Assembly (NCBI GenBank): GCA_029204225.1
Contig: CM055097.1
Span: 6,097,676 to 6,161,675 of the forward strand
Direction of reading: 5' to 3'
Origin: Diphasiastrum complanatum
Lineage: Eukaryota; Streptophyta; Lycopodiopsida; Lycopodiales; Lycopodiaceae
Length of the DNA stretch: 64,000 nucleotides
This document shows positions 15,785-27,099 of the stretch, piece after piece (positions within the stretch are counted from its first letter, which is position 1; each line of letters starts with the position of its first letter). The position numbers and the translations under genes were made by a program. Below the pieces are notes generated by a model. It was not told where the DNA came from, searched no databases, and saw nothing but the letters and a program-made list of their open reading frames with translations.

Positions 15785-17695
15785 GTTGTGCCAATTCCAA
15801 GTCTCTCTAGCACTCGAGCAATAAAACATCTTCTCTTACTCTGGTGTAACTCCCGATAGGTAAATTGTCGTAAGGTGTCAACCTTACAGGAAGTAGAGAG
15901 CCACCGAACAATTCTTGTACTAATTGAAAATCTTTTTCAGAGTTTTTCCTAAGTGAAAACTGTTCGAATAAAGTAGAGGAAAACTGAATAAATTTATACT
16001 TAACAAATAAGTTACAAACAAAAAATAAAACTTTGGCTGCATATGTGCCAAACTGCCAAAAATTATATGTACAGAATGATCTATATTCGCAAAATTTGAA
16101 TCTGTCCTGCAAAATTGTGTTTTATATTCGCAAGATAAATGAAAAAATTGTGCTCCGGTGTAGATGCTTTACAGGTCTAGATACGCCATGTTAATATTCA
16201 ACAAGAGACCTGCATCATCGAATTTTTCGATATTTGTCCGGCCTTCTGGTGAATATAATTTAAACTGCGCATGCTTCCTCCAAAAATTTCGCTTCGAGTC
16301 ATTATGTTGCAAAAACTGGTACTCTTTGACTAAGATGTACTCCAGCGCATACAAAAAGGTGGAGCCTATGTACAATTCGACTGATCCGAAGGGCATAACT
16401 TTGAACTTTCCCTGGATTATGGCCCAACATAGACATCCTTTTTGTTCTATGCTTAACTGGTCCCATAACTAGAGGAAGTCTTCTTTTCCCCACTTCGACT
16501 GCCAATCCTCGAATGCCATGCCTACTGTGCCTAATAATATCAAATAGTCGACATGCCATTGTAATTCGACATTAACATGGCAAGGACACCACTTCTAGAA
16601 TCTTTCAGAAAAAACTTGAAAGCGTTTCGCACACACCTTCGACTGATTCCTTTTCTATCACTTTGGTTTAGGCTATGCTTCTGCGATTTCTTGTTTGTGG
16701 ATATCTACAACGAGCTTTTGGTCTTCAAGCTGCTGTTTGAGGTCTGCTATCTGCTACCTCCTTCTATAGATCACAAATTTTCATACATGCTTCTGCATAC
16801 TCTAGGTGATCTGCCACTCCTGTACAGTTTCGGGTTGCCTGGAGCTGCTTTGTCAAATCATCGATCTTCTCCAAGGCCTGCAAATACTCTTCATATGCAT
16901 ATGGCCCGGAGCAAGTTGTCGTTTCGGCTGATAACTCCTTCAGCTCAACAAGTTTCTGTTCGACAAGTGCTTTGTCATTCTCGAGTGGAATCAGAAACTC
17001 AACTAAAAAATTCTCGAGCATCTGGTCTTGAAGAAATTGCAACTTTGAAGAATCTATATGGATTAGACCATAGCTGCATCATAGCTGTAAGGTAGTTTCT
17101 GTCTTTATTCTCTTCATGCCTTCACCATGAAGCTTGGTCTGTAGAGAAGGCTCTTCTGCCCTGACCTTATTGAGTTCGGCTGTCAGCGAATCAAAATTTC
17201 TCTGCAATTCTGTAGGAAGTGTCTTATTCTATCTTGCAAAAGTTGGGTTTCCTCATTCGACTTCTGGAGCAATCAGCCTAGAGAGCGATTTTGCTCAGTT
17301 AAAATCTTGTTGTCTGCTTCTAGAGATGAATTTTGCATAGATAACATCGCAATGTTGCTATTCAACTCGTCCATTTGCTGGAACATCTGCATCATATTGT
17401 CTTATATGTGTAGGTCATAAGCATGGATCTTCCCCAAAATGTCCTTGGCACCCAAGGAGAATTGGTGGTACCATCCCTCACCATGGTGATCTTGTACCCT
17501 TTGCTTGGTACAAAGCAGTTCAATAAAAAATAAGTTGCCTCATCAATGGAGTCCTTAGAGGTGACATCCCCATCTGTTAGCAATCCAAGGGCTTCAGAGA
17601 ATGAAGCTTCATTAACCGTACAGGTGTTATTCCGCAATGTAACCTGAAAATCAAAGTCAGCCTCCGCACATCCAAAAATTTTAAGTCGTGTCATG
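15785..17695 (-). pseudogene. Decayed multi-segment ORF with coiled coil, possible extra ORF of the gypsy element
   Basis: Several minus frames line up as one broken protein. The N-terminal part at 17392-17694 includes DFDFQVTLRNN, EALGLLTDGD and a segment with SPWVPRTFWGRSM. Next comes a glutamine- and leucine-rich heptad stretch (about 17340-17240), then a 90-codon coiled coil (16764-17042, ENDKALVEQKLVELKEL and IDDLTKQLQ). The C-terminal part is MPFGSVELYIGSTFLYALEY (about 16396-16169) and SLLPVRLTPYDNLPIGSY (about 15870). Frames change several times and stops are frequent. It lies inside the probable gypsy body, so it may be an additional ORF of that element, but I do not recognise the family. 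Confidence 0.4.
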
Positions 17696-17749
17696 CAACT
17701 CCCTATATCCTTAATATGAATGCTAATGCACGAACATGGAAGAGGTGCA

Positions 17750-19125
17750 TATGGTCATTTTGCAATGGGATATTGGTCTTCTGATCCCAATTTTACAATT
17801 GGATCACTAGCACAATGTTTGAGACATTTAGAACTTCCAGATGAGGATAGAAAAAGGTGATCTCAATTTTAGTGGTGTGCCACAAGAATCCATTTTTGGA
17901 GGATTGTTGGTGAGACATGCATTTGATTTTCATCAACAAATATAAAACAAGGGAGAAAATTCATCAACAAAAAACATAGATACATTCATGAACATAAGCC
18001 ATTCTTCGAGTCAAAATGGTCACTTTAAAGCTTTGCCAAGAACTCTCTACCTATAACTTGATAATTGTGGTAGCGTGAACAAAAATAGATATTTGTTCGC
18101 ATTTCTCTCCCTTCTCACAGCAAGGAACATAGTTGAAATGATACATCTTGGATTCTTAATGGTGGGCCACACACGTGAAGATGTTGATGCAATGTTTAGC
18201 AAACTATCGGAGAAGTTACAGATGGCCTGTGTTTTCACTTTTTCCCATTTGATGAATGCGTTCATTGAGAGCTCATGCCTTCATCTCGTACCATACTTAA
18301 TGCAAGAAGTACCAAATTTCAAAGGTTTTATTGAAGATTATCTATGTGATGCAAGAGACACATTGGTTGGCCACAAAAAACCTCTCCAATTTCGCTTTTC
18401 GTTAGAGATGGCATTCCTATCATGCAGTACATGATGAATCCCACAATGAAGATGTGGAAACCACAAGATGGAATACAATTATGGAAGAAAGACATAAATG
18501 GTTGTCCAATGTTGCCCAAAGGAGAACCTCCTGCATTACCACTTTTGTCGACCCTTAAGGATCAAAGTATGTTTATTGATGGAATAAATAAGCATGTTTC
18601 TTTTTTAAAGAAATATATGGAACACAAAAATGTCAATCCAGGTTATAGGGAATTCATTTCGCCTGTACTTGCTTATTGGGAGAACATTATCAACATTTTA
18701 AATTTAGATGAAAACATTGAGAGTTATGTAAATCTAATGGATGGTTTTTGGCCTAGGACGAGATGGATGGATGCTAATAATAACAACCCAACTAGCATGA
18801 TAGAAGATGAAGAAGATGAATACGAATAACACTATTGTGGTCCATTGAAACATAAATCTAAGGTGCCATTCAAGCCTCACATTGATGTGCATAAAGATCA
18901 ATTTGTGCTAGTGTGTCCCAATGACAAGATGTATCCAATTTGGCTAGGTGTTGCACTTTCAGATGTAAACCAACAAAAGACATCACCAAACTTCATGAAA
19001 GTGCTTCTTTAGTATTGGGCTCCCATTTATAGAGGCAACGCTTCTGATTCGAAAAGATATAAGTATTGTTGGACGAAGCAATGGAGAAGCAACCCTTGCG
19101 ATCCACAACATTGGGAGCCAGTTTC
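17750..19125 (+). pseudogene. DUF7869-type transposase, C-terminal half
   Basis: The reading frame includes VPQESIFGGL, LPRTLYL.LDNCGSVNKNRY and FAFLSLLTAR, followed by the diagnostic GFLMVGHTREDVDAMFSKLSE, whose aspartate pair is a candidate catalytic site. It then runs through PHLMQEVPNFKGFI-like sequence and a 135-codon part (18422-18829) ending in an acidic DEEDEYE run. It continues past a TAA as YCGPLKHKSKVPFKPHID, VCPNDKMYPIWLGVALSDV and YWAPIYRGN to about 19125. Stops and a frameshift near 18420 make it a pseudogene. It abuts the tnp2 frame with no spacer. Confidence 0.65.
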
Positions 19126-20077
19126 AGTTGTGTTGTGGAGTTGGCGGGCAAGATTCTCCAACATGGAAGCACGTGGATGTGACTTGGCATGAGCCTCGCC
19201 ATTTGCATTTGGGTTTGGCGATGGATGGTGTGAATCCATTTGGTTTGCGCTCCACATCATGGTCCACTTGGCCGGTTGTCCTTGTAAATTACAACATCCC
19301 CCCTTGGCTAAGTATCAAGAAGGGAACCTAATGTTTTTCTTGTCTCAGAAAAATACAAGGCAAAAAATTTGCCCTTTCATATGGCTCCCTTGATAGATGA
19401 GCTAAAGATTCTATGGCAAGGAGTTCAAGTGAGTGATATATCAAGACCATTGAGACAAAGAGATTTTGTGTAAAGGAGATCTTGATGTGGATGATGCACA
19501 ACTTTCTTGGATATGGGAAATGTTCAGGTGAGATATCCCTTGCTATTGGTTCGATTCATGGTATTATATTAAATTTCATGTGCATTCACAAATTTTCTTT
19601 CAATTCGAACATTGGACTCACGATTAAGTTGGTTGTTTTGTCTCAATGTAGGGCTCCAAACTAGTGGCTACAATGCATGCCCCGTTTGTGACGAGTATTT
19701 GCAAGCACGTCACTCACAACATCTACAAAAGATGGTTTATGAGGGCCACACTCGATACCTTCCACCCGATCACCCTATGTGTAATGGGCTAATTGGTCAC
19801 CGTCCTCATTCCATGAAGGTACAATACATATTTGGGCCAATTAATGGTACATGTCATTTATTTATTTTGTAGTTACTCTCTTTATATTTCTTCTAATGAT
19901 AACATGCATTAAATGAGTGTGCCTGTTTGTTAATATTGTAGGCAAATGATTGGCTTTAGATTTGTAGTCCAATCAAGATCTAGAGCGACTCCCTCCCGGC
20001 TTGAAGAGGTTATCAATATTTCATGAACTCTCATATTGTGATGAATTGTTGATATACTATCTTTTGGACCCGATGCA
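19126..20077 (+). pseudogene. tnp2: En/Spm (CACTA) tnp2 transposase, 5' part (split by copia element A)
   Basis: tnp2 catalyses excision of CACTA elements. Recognisable Transposase_21 segments in order are: DSPTWKHVDVTWHEPRHLHL, GLAMDGVNPFG and STWPVVLVNYNIPPWLS; LPFHMAPLIDELKILWQG; MWMMHNFLGYG; a CPVCDEYL zinc pair; GHTRYLPPDHPM. After an intron-like gap it reaches YCDELLIYYLLDPMH at 20077. There the copia element interrupts the conserved DPMHIFKNV sequence, which resumes at 31165. The normal N-terminal region before DSPTWKH is missing, replaced by the DUF7869 frame. A few frameshifts occur (around 19330 and 19470). Introns are probable at about 19530-19650 and 19845-19940. Confidence 0.8.
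20073..20077. repeat. Target-site duplication ATGCA, left copy (element A)
   Basis: ATGCA precedes the 5' LTR of element A and recurs at 31165-31169 after the 3' LTR. In the tnp2 frame it encodes part of DPMH on both sides, which confirms a simple insertion. Confidence 0.85.
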
Positions 20078-20730
20078 TGTGAGAGATTTCAACTAGTTTA
20101 GTCTAGTTTAGTCACATTTTGGTAAATTGTCAATAAGAGGCCAAAACTCATTTTAGTCTTAGAGATAAACTTTTTGAAGTTATATTAGTTTAAAATACAT
20201 TCAATAAACACTTCTGGAAAGTGTGGGAAAGTTGGTAGTCAAGTTTGAGAGAGATTCAAATTTGAACTTTGGGTACATTGAATCTAGACCCAAAAATAGT
20301 AGGGTTTACATTTTGGAGGGAAAGCCAAGTGGCCAAATAGGGTTTGAAAACTCTATAAAAGGATGTAACTCGTGGAGAGACACATATTCTCTCTTCTCTC
20401 TCTCATTTCATTATTATACATGGTTCTCTTTGGGTTCTACTACTCATTGGCTCACTATCTTGGTGTTATCTTGCAATTATATGTGTAGAATGATCATTTA
20501 TTGCTATTTTGGTTTCACACGTGTGAAATATAGTAGGGTACTGTAATTGTACGGACAAAAAACATATTTTATGTTTTGGTTCATGTTTGATCAATATCTC
20601 TTAGAGTTTGCATCTCATTTTGTATGTAGATGCTGATTTTTCTACATTGGCAGGATTGTTGGTTTGCGCCTTATTGTAACCAAAGATTTGGGACATGGAT
20701 TGGACCTTGAATGGTCTGAAATCCTTCACA
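20078..20730 (+). repeat. 5' LTR of copia element A
   Basis: 653 bp, starting TGTGAGAGATTTC and ending CCTTCACA. A TATA box (CTCTATAAAAGG) lies at 20351-20362, followed by CT-rich initiator-like sequence. The same sequence recurs as the split 3' LTR. Confidence 0.92.
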
Positions 20731-20742
20731 TGGTATCAGAGC
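20731..20742 (+). other. Primer-binding site of element A
   Basis: TGGTATCAGAGC directly follows the LTR and matches the initiator tRNA-Met primer site. Confidence 0.9.
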
Positions 20743-21334
20743 TCTTTTGTTTCAGGTTATGAAAGGATCAGCCATCTTTATCAAGGATTTTGGAGGAGTT
20801 ACCAATGCTAGAGCATGCTAGATTGATCTCTACTCAAAAATCAGCATTTTTGAATGTGTAGAATTGATCTTTTGTAGGTCAAAACTCAATATAGGGTTAT
20901 ACACTTGATCAATTCCGATTTCACACTTGGCTTAATGGAATTTAGATGATTTTTGGTGCATTAGGAAGGTCTCATTGGAGTCTACAAGAAGATATATCAA
21001 GTTTCTGAAAATTGCATGTAGAATTTGAGATATTCAATTTTTTGTGATTTTATCAAAACCCTAATTTTGATTGGATCTCTAGTTTGTGAAGTTACTGAAC
21101 TTCATTTGAGTGTGTCTCAATCTTAGGAAGTGGCAAGAATCATTAGACTGAGGATAGATCATAGGTTGATCAAGATCTCACTATTCTATGTGTTGATTTT
21201 CTAGTTAGAAGTGCTAGAAGAGATTTGAGAGGTTCCATATCTTTGTGATATCTTCTTGAGTTCATTTGTTGACATTCAAGAGAGTGCTTTGTGCATTGGA
21301 ACAGGTTGAAAGAAGAAGATCAGGTCACTTCAAC
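20743..21334 (+). other. Untranslated leader of element A
   Basis: About 590 bp between the primer site and the gag ATG without a coding frame, typical for copia leaders. Packaging signals would be expected here. Confidence 0.6.
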
Positions 21335-22596
21335 ATGGCTACAAGTGGTGGATTTATGTTGGAGAGCAATGATAGGCTTACCTCAATCAACTATTCTACT
21401 TGGAAGGTGAGGATGGAGTCCTTATTGGAGATGAATGAGTTGATGGAGATTGTTGAAGGTGTGGAGGAGAGACCTCAAGCACCTCAAGATCAAGTGAGGT
21501 ATGACAAGAGAGCAAAGAAATCTCTACAAATGATCAAGATGAATGTTACCAATGAACTTCTCAAGGAAGTTGGTAAGTGCACATCATCTTTGGAGGCTTG
21601 GGAAGCTTTGAAGAAGCTTTATGAATCCAAGTCTACATCAAGAGTGCTTATTCTTAGGAGTCAAATCTTTCAAAGTTTGCAAAAGAAGGAAGAGAGTACT
21701 CATGCTTTTGTTTTGAGAGTTAAAGCATTCAATGATGAGTTAGCATGTATTGATGAAAGCATTAAGGAGGTAGAACTTGTTCAAGTTATACTTAATGGCT
21801 TGTTGGATGATCATGCTAATCTTGTTCAAAGTTTTGCTATTCAAAAGACTTTGCCAAGTATTGTGGATTTGCAAGAGATCTTGGTGAATGAGGAGTATAG
21901 GCTTCAATCAAGAGGAGGTGGATCTACATCAACATCTCATTATGAAGAGGATGCTATGTTCATCAAAGGCAAGTTCAAGGGCAAAGGCAAAGGCAAGTGG
22001 TATAAAGGGAAAGATCAAGGTGAGACTTCTTCTTTTGGCAAAAAGAAAGATAAGTCTAAGTTGAGATGCTTTTATTGTGGAATCAAAGGGCATTTTGCAA
22101 ATGAATGTTTGAAGAAGAAAAGAGATGAAGGTAGCAAGCAAATCAACTTTATTACTAATGATGAGGATTTAGGTGGTGGTGATTCTCTTTTTATGTGTTC
22201 TTCAAGTCCAATATCAAGTGAAGTTGACAAAGATTCATGGTGGATTGATAGTGGAGCTAGTTCACACATGACTAGTCACAAGGAGTTCTTTACTTCTTTG
22301 GTCACTTATGATGGAGCCAAGAAAGCAATTCACATGGCCAATGGTGGTGAGTGTGTGATTGAAGGTATTGGTTCAATTCCTATTTGTCTCTCTACCAATA
22401 AGAAAGCAAGACTTGATGGTGTTCTTTACATTCCTTCACTTTCAAAGAATTTGATAAGTGTTGGTCAAATGATAGAGAAAGGATACATGGTAAAGTTTGG
22501 GGGTGATGCTTGTTTCATTACAAAGGAAGAAATCTTGGTTGCTATGGGCAATAAACAAGGTAGACTTTTCAAGCTTGATGCTTGGCTAACAAAAAT
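21335..22596 (+). CDS. Ty1-copia gag-protease (element A)
   Basis: The start ATG at 21335 (CAACATGGCTACAAG) opens a frame of about 420 codons. The gag core has ESNDRLTSINYSTWKVRMES, then RAKKSLQMIKMNV, SSLEAWEALKKLYESKSTSR and VLRVKAFNDELA. A glycine/lysine-rich stretch precedes the zinc knuckle CFYCGIKGHFANEC (22068-22109, C-x2-C-x4-H-x4-C). The retroviral-type aspartic protease follows with WWIDSGASSHMT at about 22240 and ends with the pre-integrase peptide LSKNLISVGQMIEKG and LFKLDAW. Gag would coat element RNA and the protease would process the polyprotein. The frame continues open to 23104, but beyond about 22590 it no longer matches copia, while an overlapping frame begins. Confidence 0.85.
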
Positions 22597-24024
22597 GATG
22601 GAATGGAAAAGGAGATTGGTCTCAACTTTCCAAAGTTACCTTTTAGCATCAATAAGATTGGTGGATCTTATGCAAAGTCTAACAAGCTTCCTTATGCTAG
22701 ATCTAGGTCAAGATCTAATATGCTTCTTGGAAATGTTCATCTTTGTGCTAACTTGGCTAGTCTTGAGGATAATGATGGTGTTTCAAAGGTTCTTCATGGC
22801 AAGTGCAAGCATGCAAAAGGTAAGGAAAGAGCTAACTTCATCAATGGAGGTGAAGGTTCTTCCTTGGAAAAGATTGTTGCTAATGATTTCTTTGATCATA
22901 TGGAAAAGGATGTTGCTAGGTGCATGCATGAAGGAGGTGGTTCTTCTACATTCTTTTGTTATGATTCCAAGAAAGTCATTTTTCCAGCAAGTGGAGTCAC
23001 ATTTTTTCATAAAGAAAATAGATCAAATGGTTCTATCAAGAGACTTGGTGAGGAAGATAGTCACAAGTCAAGAAGAAGAGAAGTATGTGAAGAGTTCAAA
23101 GTAGGATGTACTTTGAATGATGTCATTGTGAATGATAGTGAGGAGGAATCATTATCATATGATTCATTACCTAAAACATTGAGTAGAAGTTCTTGTTTGA
23201 AAAAAGAGAGTACTTCATTCATCCTTATGTTGAAGGTACTAATCATTTTTTTCATGGCTTATAATGTCTTTGAGATTACTACTTCTTATGATGCAATCAT
23301 TAAGAGGGAGTCTTATGAAGGAAAGAGCAATGGAAGATTGGTTCTTGGGAGGATCCAAGGCATGGATCTCACATCTCTTCATCAACTCAAAGGATTCTAT
23401 GATTGTGAATTGATCACTCATAATCGAGATGGCAAAAGGTTGGTTGGAGAAGACTACATGGAGCAAATCAAGAGGCAATTTTTTCAAGGCAAGGGAGATC
23501 TCATTGGTGAGCTTATTGAGGTTTGTTATGGGCTCAAGAGGGCTGGATTTATTAGGTTTGATACTCATATTCACCTACTCTACTTCATGTTGGATGGAAA
23601 GTTTGGAATCTATCTTTTGATTTATGATGGTGACACTGGTGACATTGTTTTCACTAACCTTTGTGGAAATTCGAGATCAAGCATTGATGAGTTCTTGTTG
23701 GATCTAGATCATATGTTTGAGAGAGAGTATTTCCAGAGGTTCAGGTCTGAAGATATTCATATTCTTGATATCTTTGATGATCAAGAGAAAGGTAAGCAAG
23801 TGGAAGCGACACACTTTGCTTTACTCACATGTTTTGGAGAATTTTCTTGTGTAGATGATGCTATGCAAGTGGATATTGGTTCTCATGGTTTTCATACTGG
23901 AAAAGCAAGTAAGGATCTGGAAAACAAAGTTTGTTCAATGACTTTGATGGTCAAGAGGAAGATCAAGAGGTTGGTCTCAAAGGGCTTCAACAACACAAAA
24001 GGAAAGGTGGCAATTTGGAGCTAG
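22582..24024 (+). CDS. Element A ORF2: long open frame with a remodelled RT-like region
   Basis: 480 codons are open from an L/TTG codon at 22582, overlapping the end of the gag-protease frame. The first 250 residues are not integrase and match nothing I recognise; they are lysine/serine-rich (HGKCKHAKGKER, CMHEGGGSST). A second part echoes copia RT in order: an EDYMEQ segment (for EDIYMEQP), LIEVCYGLKRAGF (for YGLKQA), and FGIYLLIYDGDTGDIVFTN where the catalytic YVDD should stand. It then follows the RT pattern down to an EFLLDLDHMFE helix. YVDD is replaced by YDGDTGD, so catalysis is unlikely. A long open frame without catalytic residues suggests a non-autonomous element with its own ORF, or fortuitous openness. 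Confidence 0.5.
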   Translation: MANKNDGMEKEIGLNFPKLPFSINKIGGSYAKSNKLPYARSRSRSNMLLGNVHLCANLASLEDNDGVSKVLHGKCKHAKGKERANFINGGEGSSLEKIVANDFFDHMEKDVARCMHEGGGSSTFFCYDSKKVIFPASGVTFFHKENRSNGSIKRLGEEDSHKSRRREVCEEFKVGCTLNDVIVNDSEEESLSYDSLPKTLSRSSCLKKESTSFILMLKVLIIFFMAYNVFEITTSYDAIIKRESYEGKSNGRLVLGRIQGMDLTSLHQLKGFYDCELITHNRDGKRLVGEDYMEQIKRQFFQGKGDLIGELIEVCYGLKRAGFIRFDTHIHLLYFMLDGKFGIYLLIYDGDTGDIVFTNLCGNSRSSIDEFLLDLDHMFEREYFQRFRSEDIHILDIFDDQEKGKQVEATHFALLTCFGEFSCVDDAMQVDIGSHGFHTGKASKDLENKVCSMTLMVKRKIKRLVSKGFNNTKGKVAIWS

Positions 24025-24641
24025 TCAAGAGCATCAAAGGAGAGGTAATTGGCAAAGATGTTATGGATCTGTTTTTGCAGCTTATTGAACACTCAAGTAA
24101 GGTCAAAGGAGAAGCAAGGAAGTGTTGTTCAAGTTTACTTTACTTGTTCTATCTCATGTTTGAGCTATTTCATGTGGATGTGTGCAAATTGTCAAGATAT
24201 GGACAAACTAGCTACATTGTCTTGCAATATCTTATTGTTGGAGTTGTACTAGCATTCTTGGCTGGTTTTGCTGATGGAAATGAAGCTAATGGAGGTTCAT
24301 TATGTCACTCATCCATGGCTAAGTTCTCAAGTGTTGAGCTACTTGGTGCCAATACTTGGAGATTGTCAATTTTTGGTGAATTCATGGTCATTTTCTTGTG
24401 TCAAGTAGATCTTGAAGATGGACTAGTGCAAACTACTTGGTTTATGGAGTCATGTGGTGCTAGATTTGCATCATGTATGTACTCACCTACTCATGGATTT
24501 CCAAGGCTTGATGGTTTCTTGTGGCAAGATGGAGATGGAGGCTCATTCATGGAGTTTTATGGTGGAGACATATCAAGAAAGGACAAAGTTGCAGGACACA
24601 AGCAAGCAAATGGTCATCACTCACATTTATTGTTTGGTTGA
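23931..24641 (+). CDS. Element A ORF3, unassigned
   Basis: 236 codons are open, overlapping the end of ORF2. It contains a hydrophobic stretch (YIVLQYLIVGVVLAFLAGFA, about residues 94-113) followed by GNEANGGSLCHSS. That sequence might echo the copia RNase H region where a YADADWAGD-like motif would stand, but the match is weak. The frame ends about 270 bp before the 3' LTR. I do not recognise a function; it could be the decayed RNase H domain in a shifted frame. Confidence 0.3.
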   Translation: MFNDFDGQEEDQEVGLKGLQQHKRKGGNLELVKSIKGEVIGKDVMDLFLQLIEHSSKVKGEARKCCSSLLYLFYLMFELFHVDVCKLSRYGQTSYIVLQYLIVGVVLAFLAGFADGNEANGGSLCHSSMAKFSSVELLGANTWRLSIFGEFMVIFLCQVDLEDGLVQTTWFMESCGARFASCMYSPTHGFPRLDGFLWQDGDGGSFMEFYGGDISRKDKVAGHKQANGHHSHLLFG

Positions 24642-24896
24642 TGTAATTTTCCAGAGAGTACAAAGTTCAAAACATGGAGGAATCATTTCATTCACATTCT
24701 ATTTGGTTCTTCATGTTCTAGTTATATCTTGATGTGCAAAATTGATGTAAGAAATAGTGAAGCATCCAATTTGGACACTATTCTCTATATCAATTATGAA
24801 AGATACTTTAGAACCTTAGAAAGAAGATCTATACTTAGGATGGAGATCATTCTAAAGTTGGATCAAAGTTCTATTGTCAAAACTATGCCAAAACTA

Positions 24897-24909
24897 GTTG
24901 AAGAGGGAG
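24897..24909 (+). other. Polypurine tract of element A
   Basis: TTGAAGAGGGAG immediately precedes the LTR start TGTGAGAG, the expected place for plus-strand priming. Confidence 0.75.
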
Positions 24910-25179
24910 TGTGAGAGATTTCAACTAGTTTAGTCTAGTTTAGTCACATTTTGGTAAATTGTCAATAAGAGGCCAAAAACTCATTTTAGGCTTAGAGATA
25001 AACTTTTTGAGGTTATATTAGTTTAAAATACATTCAATAAACACTTTTGGAAAGTGTGGGAAAGTTGGTAGTCAAGTTTGAGAGAGATTCAAATTTGAAC
25101 TTTGGGTACATTGAATCTAGACCCAAAAATAGTAGGGTTTACATTTTGGAGGGAAAGCCAAGTGGCCAAATAGGGTTTG
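24910..25179 (+). repeat. 3' LTR of element A, first part
   Basis: It matches 20078-20348 of the 5' LTR with a few substitutions and one inserted A. It is interrupted after ATAGGGTTTG by the insertion of element B, with GTTTG (25175-25179) as the target duplication. Confidence 0.92.
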
Positions 25180-25861
25180 TGTAAAAATTACAGCAAATAA
25201 GGATCCTAAAACACTTGAAATGATGAGGGAAACAATAGATTATGATTTCATAAGATTAGCACAAGTTGAACCATCAAAATCCATCAAAAATCTATGCTTG
25301 AACCTCACTAAATGGCCCAAATCCTTGAAGAAGGCTTCACACGTGTGAAAGTACGGCCTCCCAAAGTCTGAGTACTGTACACCAGACCTACATTCAATCC
25401 TATAATCATTAGTAATCACAAGTACTCAAACAATTATGAACATAGAGAGCAATTGCACCATTATGAGAGAAAAAACATGAAATTGCTTGATTGATTTTGG
25501 TGAGATATCATCACCTATATATACATGATCCATCACGGTTTTGGGCAGGTATGAGTAGCCCTAAACCTATCCCTAATGCTAATTTTGGTGGATCTTTCAT
25601 CCCTACCAGTTTAGGGTTGGAATCTTGGAGATCCCTCAACAATGCAAAAATTACCAAAAATAGCTTCTATTTTTTCTCCCTTGTATCTAAGCATAATTTG
25701 GACTCATTCCAAAGGTTCTAACACTTAGGTCTACTTGAGAACATCCTTATGAATGGAATCCTATGCTATTTGGCACGTGTGACAAGCCACATCATGACCA
25801 TCTAACTATTTACAAGTCATATGACCAAAACTAGTCAAGCTAGAATTGTGAATTTTTAACA
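25180..25861 (-). repeat. 3' LTR of element B
   Basis: 682 bp with ends TGTAAAAATTACAG and GAATTTTTAACA on the plus strand. A minus-strand TATA-like run (TATATATA near 25518) lies inside. Confidence 0.92.
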
Positions 25862-25872
25862 CTCCTCCTCAC
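25862..25872 (-). other. Polypurine tract of element B
   Basis: On the minus strand GTGAGGAGGAG sits directly before the 3' LTR start. Confidence 0.75.
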
Positions 25873-25875
25873 TAT

Positions 25876-27099
25876 CTAGCTTGGTTCAATCATTGCTTTA
25901 CTAATCACTCCAAGTGATGATCTGAACTTCATAAAAGGTGTCTTTTGAAGTGGTTTAGTAAGTAGATCAGCTACACATTCATTGCTTGGAACATGCTCCA
26001 AAGCAATCTCCTTGGCTTGCACCATTTCTCTCACAAAGTGATGGCATATCTCAATGTGCTTAGATCTTGCATGGAAGATTGGGTTAGATGCAAGGTGTTG
26101 GGCTGATATATTGTCATTGTAGATGATTGGTGCCTCCTCTGAATCCATGATCTTTAGTTCCACCAATAATCTCTTGATCCAAAGTACCTCCTTTGTAGTG
26201 GTTGTCAAAGCTTTGTACTCGACCTCGGTTGAAGATAGAGATATAGTTTCTTGCTTTTTTGAAAGCCATGAAACCACACCTTCTCCTATGAAAGTTGAAT
26301 AGGCACTTGTTGATTTCCTATCCCTCTTGTCCCCTGCAAAATCTGAATCACTAAATGCATGAAGGTTAATCACATCTCCTCTATATAGAATCCCAAAATC
26401 CAATGTACCCGAGATGTATCTTAGAATCCTCTTAGCCTTTTTCCAATGGATATTCAATGGCTTTTGCACGGATTGGCTCAACCTACATACACTAAAGCTA
26501 AGATCTGGTCTAGTTATAGTGATCCACATTAAGGAACCTATAAGTTGCCTAAACAAAGTGATGTCCATGAAGGATCTTTCATCATCTTCATTTGGCACTT
26601 TTACATCTTGCTCCATTGGTGTGTCAACACTTTTGCATACTTCCATCTTAAACTTCTTCAAAAGACTTTGAGCATAGTTTACTTGACTTATAAAGATAAA
26701 ATCAGACCCTCTAAGTACTTCTATGCCTAAGATGAAGTGAAGACACCCTAGATCTACCATCTTGAACTCTAAGGATAGATCTATCTTGATTTTTTCAATA
26801 CCATCAACACTATTTCCACTAATGATGATGTCATCTACATAAATGAGTAAAAGTAAAATACCAACATCATCAAACTTAATGTAAAGAGTGGGATCATATT
26901 CACTTTGAACAAAAGAAAGTGAAATAAGATAGCAATGTAGTCTTGAATTCCAAGATCTCGAGGCTTGCTTCAAGCCATAGATGCTTCTTTGGAGATGGCA
27001 TACTTTGTTCTCCATTCCATGCTTGATGAACCCTTGTGGCTGCTCCATATAGATATCCTCTTCCAAAAAACCATTCAAGAAAGCATTAGAGACATCCAT
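25876..27099 (-). pseudogene. Ty1-copia reverse transcriptase-RNase H (element B), N-terminally truncated
   Basis: 407 open codons. RT is represented from MDVSNAFLNGFLEEDIYMEQ through YGLKQASRSWNSRL to the catalytic LLIYVDDIIISGN (YVDD at residues 87-90) and VDLGCLHFILGIEV. RNase H follows with TRPDLSFSVCRLSQ, FSDSDFAGDKRDRKSTSAY, SWLSKKQETISLSSTEVEYK and HARSKHIEICHHFVREM. The C-terminal end VADLLTKPLQ is normal. The RT N-terminal region, about 100 or more residues that normally precede the MDVxxAFLxG motif, is missing. The upstream frame joins here with a deletion and a frame change at about 27095. Confidence 0.88.
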
